Assembly: GCA_021464525.1 (NCBI GenBank)
Contig: JADRCO010000284.1
Coordinates: 1-39,211 of the forward strand
Reading direction: 5' to 3'
Source of the DNA: Rhizophagus sp. LPA8_4_AMF
Taxonomy: Eukaryota > Glomeromycota > Glomeromycetes > Glomerales > Glomeraceae
DNA length: 39,211 bases
Within the stretch, counting starts at the first letter, position 1. Every line of letters begins with the position of its first letter. Below, in pieces: positions 33,782-39,211 of this stretch. The translations under genes and the position numbers were made by a program. The notes below the pieces were generated by a model. The model ran no database searches and was not told where the DNA came from. It worked only from the letters and a program-made list of their open reading frames with translations.

Positions 33782-36630
33782 ATTGGCTCTTTAATTGTTG
33801 ATGAACGTTGAATAAAGTGTTCCCGTTAGAGGTTGTCACAGATAATCGCTCGTTGATTATATTAAATAACGATAAAGGTGAAAAAATATTATTTTAATAT
33901 AATCTACTAAAACTGATATTTATCTCATTCACCAGAAATAATCTTAATTTAAATAAATTATGTGCTTATATGAAAGATGGTTGAAGGAAGTAACTATTTT
34001 TGAATTTTATAATATAATTTATTTTATTAAAGGTTGTTTTTCGTTTATTTCATAAAAAATACATAATTTATCTCTTAGAAGTGTTTTTCGACGATTTTGT
34101 TATAATGATATTGAGATGAAGAATGATTTTGAAAAACGATAAAAATTTTAATTTAATAAAAAAAAATAAAAATAAATATAGTGTATATATATATATATAT
34201 TTTTCGGAGTTATTATAATAGAAATTTTCAACAATCATTAGACCTTTCTAAAAATAAATTCATTGCGGATTGGTTTGATGATTGGTATGTTTTGAGTTAC
34301 ACTATATAAAAAAAATGTTTTTCAATCAATCGATCAATCTCTTGATTGCAATATTACATGGTTACATTCCTCAACTATCTACTAGCTTAAAGTCGCATCT
34401 CTATATCACAGCATAGGACCAGTCAGGAAATCGGTAAGCTGGAAACCTTCGGATATATCCGTATTGTTTTTATTCACAATTCTAATAAAGAAAAGAGCCA
34501 CAGGTAAAGAAAACTCGATGATCTTTATTTAGCAAGCGAGAAATCACGTGATATACTGTTTTAAGATTCAATTGTTCAATCGTATATATTGGATATGTCG
34601 GGTGAGTCCTCAGGGTTTACCGATAGGTTCGATAGGTTAGATAACAAAGGTGACACTAGTTTTTGGTAGTTTAGTACTTTCGATAGTCTCTTTGTAATTT
34701 GTACTACTACTCAGTTAAATAAATAAAAAATCAATTAAATAATATTGGTAATATGTGTAATACTTATTATACTGTAACTTCTACAAACTTTAATTTGGTA
34801 ATAAAACACGTATTTAGGAACCAAAGATAAACCAAAAAAAGGTAAGATATAAATATTTTGCGGAGAAATTTCCAAGTGTCACCAACGATCCTAGGACTGA
34901 GACACAAAATTTATTTTTTAAATTGTTTACAATTTACAAAAATGAAATTAATTATTGTAAAACTAAAAATTTTTCACTGCTCAAATTCTACGAATAAGTC
35001 CATGCACCAAATTTGTATTAAAATTTGAAACCAAAAGGGGCTTTTCCGTATTGGCACTTAATATATTTTAAATTCTTTCGATTATTTACGATAGACGCAT
35101 ACTCTATATGATAGATATTTATGTGCCAGTGCGTGTTACAGTGATCAGGCTGTTCTGATACACTTTTTCTTCCAGATATCCCATACAATCAGTTTAACGC
35201 GATTATCATGGCTCTTCTTTTCAGTCTCTAACTTTTTAACTTTGCTAATTGGTGGATTGATTCTATAATTTTTATTTAGGTAAATCGTGACTATTCTCGG
35301 ATGATCGGCTTATTTTTCTTCCAAGATCACATGACGGGATGAACTTTTTTGTTTTTTGATTACATACTTCGGAATTTTTATATTCATTCTTAGAGTAAAT
35401 TTATTAAAATTTTTTGCTTTATTTATATTTTATTATCGGTGACAAGAGATTTTTATTTGTTGAGTTATAAAATGGAAATTATAATAAATTTATTAAAGGC
35501 ATAGGTTATTTAATGAACCTGAGCCAAAGCGAAAATAAAAGGTCAAATGAATAAAACCGAATGAAGCAAAAATAAAGAAGATAAAGAATAAATCAAAAAA
35601 GAACCAAAACAGAAAATATAATTATAACCGACTGAAAAAATCACTTCATCGGGAGGTTTTGTAAGTGTAACTTTGTTTAAGTTTGCGTAAGCTGCGTAAG
35701 ATTTTGTAAATTTTTTTACGCCAAATTTACGCAAGTTACATCCGTCACTGAGTTGCGAAATCTAGCTAATTTGAAATATTGTTCTTTGTACATGCAAATA
35801 TTACACAAGCTCGTCATTTTATAATAGACAATAGACATCAATTTGGTTAATTTGTTTTATCAAAAAGGAAGGTAGGTCTGGGTTGATGGGAGGTCAAGAA
35901 TAATTATTGTTTGTAACTCAATTACTTTAACCAAATTAACGAAAATCGCAAAATATATTTTTATTACAGACTATTTTAGTTATTTAGATATCTCACAAAT
36001 AGTACGTAAATTTTCTTTTATTGTCGTTTCAGAAATTTGCTATATCAATTATCGAACGTTATTTTCGGTGTGGTTCACTACATTTTCAAATTGAAACCAT
36101 TTCTAAAAAACACTAATAAAAATTTTCTTTTATTACATTTTCTGGTTCTTGACGGGACTATTCCCTTTGGTTTTTTAATATTAACCATTAAGTATGTATT
36201 CATTTACTGAGCCAGGATAACAAACATTGTTCTGGAAAATAAAATTCTTTTTATAAATGATTTGTAGAATCAAAAACAAATTTTAATTTTAATGAACTTA
36301 ATTTCATAATAAAAGTTAATACTCTATAATTTAAAAATCATAGAATTAAAAATAGTAAAAACTCCCTAATTGAATCATGGTTGGCTAATTCTTAATAATT
36401 TAAAAACTTAAGTAATTTATCTTTTCATATATATATACATGTTTAAATTTATCTCATATTTTTTCCCAATATAACTTAAAATAAATTATTTGTTATTATT
36501 AACATATACTAATCCTTCAACTTAATTAATTTTAAACCGGTGTAAACAAAAAATAAAAATTAAATTTAAAAAACATCCCTATCAAACGGTTTCATTGTTG
36601 ATATCGAATATGATTGGAATCAACTAATTG
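33782..36630. other. Intergenic region
   Basis: About 2.8 kb without a supported gene, separating the two minus-strand family copies. It contains a TA run at about 34182-34200 and, at 35640-35755, a stretch rich in TTACGCAA-type strings ending GTCACTG that could be one end of a transposon; no partner end was found. The frame at 35543-35734 overlaps this stretch and is not supported. Confidence 0.4.
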
Positions 36631-37035
36631 CTATTGTTGAGTAACTTGGTTAATATCATTTATATCCTGGTGATCGCATATCATATCATTAGCTTGCGTT
36701 GTCGCTACATTGTTTTCAGTATTTCCATTATGTGAATCTGTGTCACCATGGTTGTAATTGATATCAACTTGCTGCTGTGGTTGAGTAACTTGGTGGTGGA
36801 TATCATTTATATCTTGGTGATCGTATGTCATGCCATAAGCTTGCGTTGTTGCTACATTATTCCTGGTATTTCTATTATGTGAATCTGTGTCCCCATAATT
36901 ATTGTTGGTGTCAACTTGTTGCTGAGGTTGAATAACTTGGTAATGAATATCATTTATATCTTGATGATCGTCATATGTCAAGCGCATTGTCGTTACATTA
37001 TTCCCAATATTTCTATTATGTGAATCTGTGTCCCC
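36631..37035 (-). repeat. In-gene tandem repeat, units of 141 and 147 bp
   Basis: Three units, each beginning with the codons for GDTDSHN: 37035-36895 (141 bp), 36894-36748 (147 bp) and 36747-36631 (117 bp, incomplete, ending at the stop). All units are multiples of three, so the repeat can expand or contract without breaking the frame. Units share NNVATTQ, the YDHQDINDIH segment and QVxQPQQQVD. Confidence 0.85.
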
Positions 37036-38004
37036 AGATTTATCGTTGATATCAACTTGTTGCTGTGTGTAAACAAAGTCTCTAGTTCTATTTACATCTT
37101 GACGATCATTATCATAGTTTTGACTAATATCTATTGTCGAAACAGATTGTGTCGTGAATGTATTATTTCCATGAAATGAATTTGTATTTCTATAAGTATT
37201 CAATCTTGTTTCTCTATCAGTAATCTGGTGTGGAATATTATTGGAATCATTTATTTGTGGTGAATTAGTGATATGATAAACACTATTTTGTGGCGCTGCA
37301 GATGTTGAACTTGAAAAAGGAAAACCATTGTTTTGACTATCAGTAATCAAAACCGCTTGTGTTGTCATTACATTATTCCCAATATTTCCACCAAATGAAT
37401 TTGTATTTCCACTACAACTTGATCTTTTGGGAATGCGTTGTGGTATATTATTGAAATTAACTTGTCGTGAATTAGTGACATTATTAGTATAATATCCGGC
37501 TCCAGTTTGTTGAGAAAAGTTATTATCAAAACTAGTTTGACTATCAGTTATTGAAATTGTTTGTGTATTATGTCCGTAAGGAGAGTTTAAGTTTCGATCA
37601 GTTATCTCTCTATTAGGAAGCGTAAGATGAAAAGAAAGAATTTGTTTCAAGTCTTGTTCCAAATCCAATTTTTGATTCAAAGACAATAATTCTTTTCGTT
37701 CTGTATTATTTATGCCAATATCTATTCCATATATTTTTTTGTTCAATATATTAACGATTAAAGAATGTGAAAATCTTTTACATGTAACATAATAATTTGC
37801 TGCAGGATTAATGTTATAAAAGAATCCGTGATCATAGTTATTATCATCAAGGGAGTTGGAACCTTGTAAAATAAATTGACAGGTTATATGATAAAACTTA
37901 TCATAATTTGGTGCATAATGAAAAAATTTACATTCATTCATTTGTATATTACTTTGCGTGATAGGTTGAATCATTTGTACTGTAGCCGCAGCATTCATAT
38001 TCAT
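36631..38004 (-). CDS. Family member 4: CKFFH-module protein with repeat tail, 457 aa
   Basis: A single-exon ORF with ATG at 38004. Met22 (MNECKFFHYAP) aligns with the start of member 1 and is an alternative initiator. The family module covers residues 22-128: CKFFH (25-29), FYHITCQ (37-43), YDHGFFYNINPAA (57-69), YYVTCKR (71-77), SHSLIVNILNKKIYGIDIGI (79-98), ELLSLNQKLDLEQDLKQIL (105-123). The remaining 330 residues are Asn/Gln/Asp/Thr-rich and prion-like in composition. They contain six diverged copies of a motif of the form TTQ-x-V-x-x-x-D-x-x-Q-(N/D) (about 146-160, 213-226, 283-298, 336-352, 384-402, 433-450); the last three lie in true tandem repeats of 47 and 49 residues. No signal peptide or membrane segment is visible. 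Function unknown; self-assembly or RNA/protein condensation is a guess from composition. Confidence 0.8.
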   Translation of the reverse strand: MNMNAAATVQMIQPITQSNIQMNECKFFHYAPNYDKFYHITCQFILQGSNSLDDNNYDHGFFYNINPAANYYVTCKRFSHSLIVNILNKKIYGIDIGINNTERKELLSLNQKLDLEQDLKQILSFHLTLPNREITDRNLNSPYGHNTQTISITDSQTSFDNNFSQQTGAGYYTNNVTNSRQVNFNNIPQRIPKRSSCSGNTNSFGGNIGNNVMTTQAVLITDSQNNGFPFSSSTSAAPQNSVYHITNSPQINDSNNIPHQITDRETRLNTYRNTNSFHGNNTFTTQSVSTIDISQNYDNDRQDVNRTRDFVYTQQQVDINDKSGDTDSHNRNIGNNVTTMRLTYDDHQDINDIHYQVIQPQQQVDTNNNYGDTDSHNRNTRNNVATTQAYGMTYDHQDINDIHHQVTQPQQQVDINYNHGDTDSHNGNTENNVATTQANDMICDHQDINDINQVTQQ

Positions 38005-38567
38005 AATGGTTCTACCGTTAAAGAGATTATTTTTTAATGTAATTTCTTTCTATAAAATAAATAATTTTGCGAAATTTTTATTTTGAAAATAAATTTAAGA
38101 ATAAAAGTAATTTGTAGTCTTATTTTAATAAATTATACGCTCTTATTTTAGATAGTGAGAAGAGGAGTGGAATATCTTAAATATCTTAAAAAATCTTATT
38201 GTTTTATTTCATAAGGTATATTTTTAATTTTTTCATTTAGAAAATAATTTTAAATTGTTTTTTTTTGAGTGGTATTGGAGTAATAATAATTTCAGAATTT
38301 GTTATAAAAAATTTTGGTTTAATAAAATATGATTTGTATGCTAGGAAAGCAAAAGAATTTTTTGGGGATTTTATAAAGAAAATTTCAATTTAAAGATATC
38401 TTAAAAACATTCGGTTTTTTCTATTTTTAGGGTTCGGGTTAATAACGCATTTGAATAATTTACTAATAGGGTAGATTAGATGACCCACACAAAGATTAGC
38501 TAAAAATGGTAATGTTGTAAGATTTCGGGACAATCGGGACAATCGAAGAATCTAGGCCAACTCAAAT
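38005..38567. other. 5' flank of family member 4
   Basis: No gene. A short tandem CGGGACAAT lies at 38526-38543. This side should contain the promoter of the gene at 38004; no TATA box stands out from the A+T-rich background. Confidence 0.4.
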
Positions 38568-39211
38568 GTTACACATACTGATCAGTGATCGCCAGAACTG
38601 TCACCATATGTAAATTACTATGTGTTACTAGTAAAATGTAACTACTCCATGTTTAAAGTGAAAGATCTGCCGATAACCAACCCATCACAAAATGAAAACT
38701 ATTTTTCGGAAATGACGAAATGGTCAAGTTTACCGTTACGTATTTTTTTTTATTAGTTTCTTTTCTGTATTTTTCAAAAAACAGGATCGGCTATTTGAAT
38801 ACCTCAAAACTGTATAAAAAATTATTACACACTTGAAAATAATACACAGTAAAAGAAGAAAACGCTATTTTCAAATGTTTTAAGCAAAAATAATTTATAA
38901 CTTTTTTATTGGAATCTCAAAAAAAAAAAAAAATATAATTCTAACTTTCTAATATAAAATTAACAAAAACATATAAAATTAAGAACGAAGCAACCAGTGG
39001 TTCAATTTTGATAAGAAAACTTCGCCTACATAGAGCTAGCATATACAACCTTAACTTTTGAGATCGGCTGCTTCTCTATCTATGCGCGTCGAAAAATTAA
39101 ATTTTTGCGCGATTTAATATGAAAACTCAGTTGTGTAACCAATTTATGATGGTTATTGTTAATGTCAGTTCTTGGACGCTTAGAAATATAAGCAAAAGGT
39201 TTATTTATGTA
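38568..39211 (-). mobile_element. GTTACACA-ended element, copy 2, cut by window end
   Basis: The sequence is the inverted homologue of 26625-27257: the outer end GTTACACATACTGATCAGTG at 38568 resembles the copy-1 terminus, and the interior segments matching copy 1 (GAAGCAACCAGTGGTTC, TAGAGCTAGCATATACAACC) occur in order. A further GTTGTGTAAC near 39130 corresponds to the internal CAGTTACACAA of copy 1. The right terminus is beyond the window. Confidence 0.68.

Noticed and set aside
35543-35755. Short ORF and possible transposon end with TTACGCAA strings
   Set aside because: Only one candidate end (GTCACTG) is visible; no inverted partner or target duplication was found.

Overview
This window is nuclear DNA from a eukaryote with short spliceosomal introns (about 50-190 bp, mostly GTA/GTR...YAG), the standard genetic code and very A+T-rich intergenic sequence. 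Six conserved or well-resolved genes can be rebuilt exon by exon from frame, splice sites and family conservation. Together with abundant miniature transposons, a decayed kinase tail, a FAR1-like remnant and a lineage-specific Asn/Gln-rich family, this suggests an early-diverging fungus, most likely an arbuscular mycorrhizal (Glomeromycotina, Rhizophagus-like) genome. That taxonomic call is inference; no marker gene in the window settles it.

Layout. 1-3.6 kb: an unidentified ORF, a broken gene split by a 172-bp pogo/Tc1-type MITE, then extremely A+T-rich DNA. 3.6-14.3 kb is a compact conserved gene block: a BolA protein (+), an unidentified protein (+), ribulose-5-phosphate 3-epimerase (-, with a 13-bp microexon), a Tctex-1/DYNLT2B-like dynein light chain (+), a DHX33-type DEAH-box RNA helicase (-, 13 exons), a FAM72-family putative zinc protein (-), and a disordered Ser/Thr-rich protein (+). 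The epimerase and the Tctex-1 gene are divergent, with start codons about 210 bp apart; the Tctex-1 and helicase genes converge. These are housekeeping genes with no evident shared pathway.

14.3-17.5 kb: a possible spliced transcript with no clear coding frame, a protein carrying an array of SUMO-acceptor-like motifs and a C2HC zinc knuckle (-), and a protein-kinase C-terminal pseudogene split by a 175-bp MITE with a 9-bp target duplication. 17.5-22.3 kb is gene-poor and holds a degenerate coding-like stretch on the minus strand.

22.3-39.2 kb is accessory DNA. Four members of one unnamed gene family lie here (22.3 kb +, 31.3 kb +, a frameshifted copy at 32.7-33.8 kb -, and 36.6-38.0 kb -). 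They share an approximately 100-residue N-terminal module, and two have long Asn/Gln/His-rich tails built from repeats. Between them are a FAR1-like remnant, a 2.1-kb inverted-repeat element flanked by a 7-bp duplication and carrying a large non-transposase ORF, a candidate small secreted cysteine-rich protein, a 185-bp MITE, and two related copies of a GTTACACA-ended element, one of them cut by the window end. The family cluster, the SUMO-motif protein and the ORF-carrying element are the most promising undescribed items.
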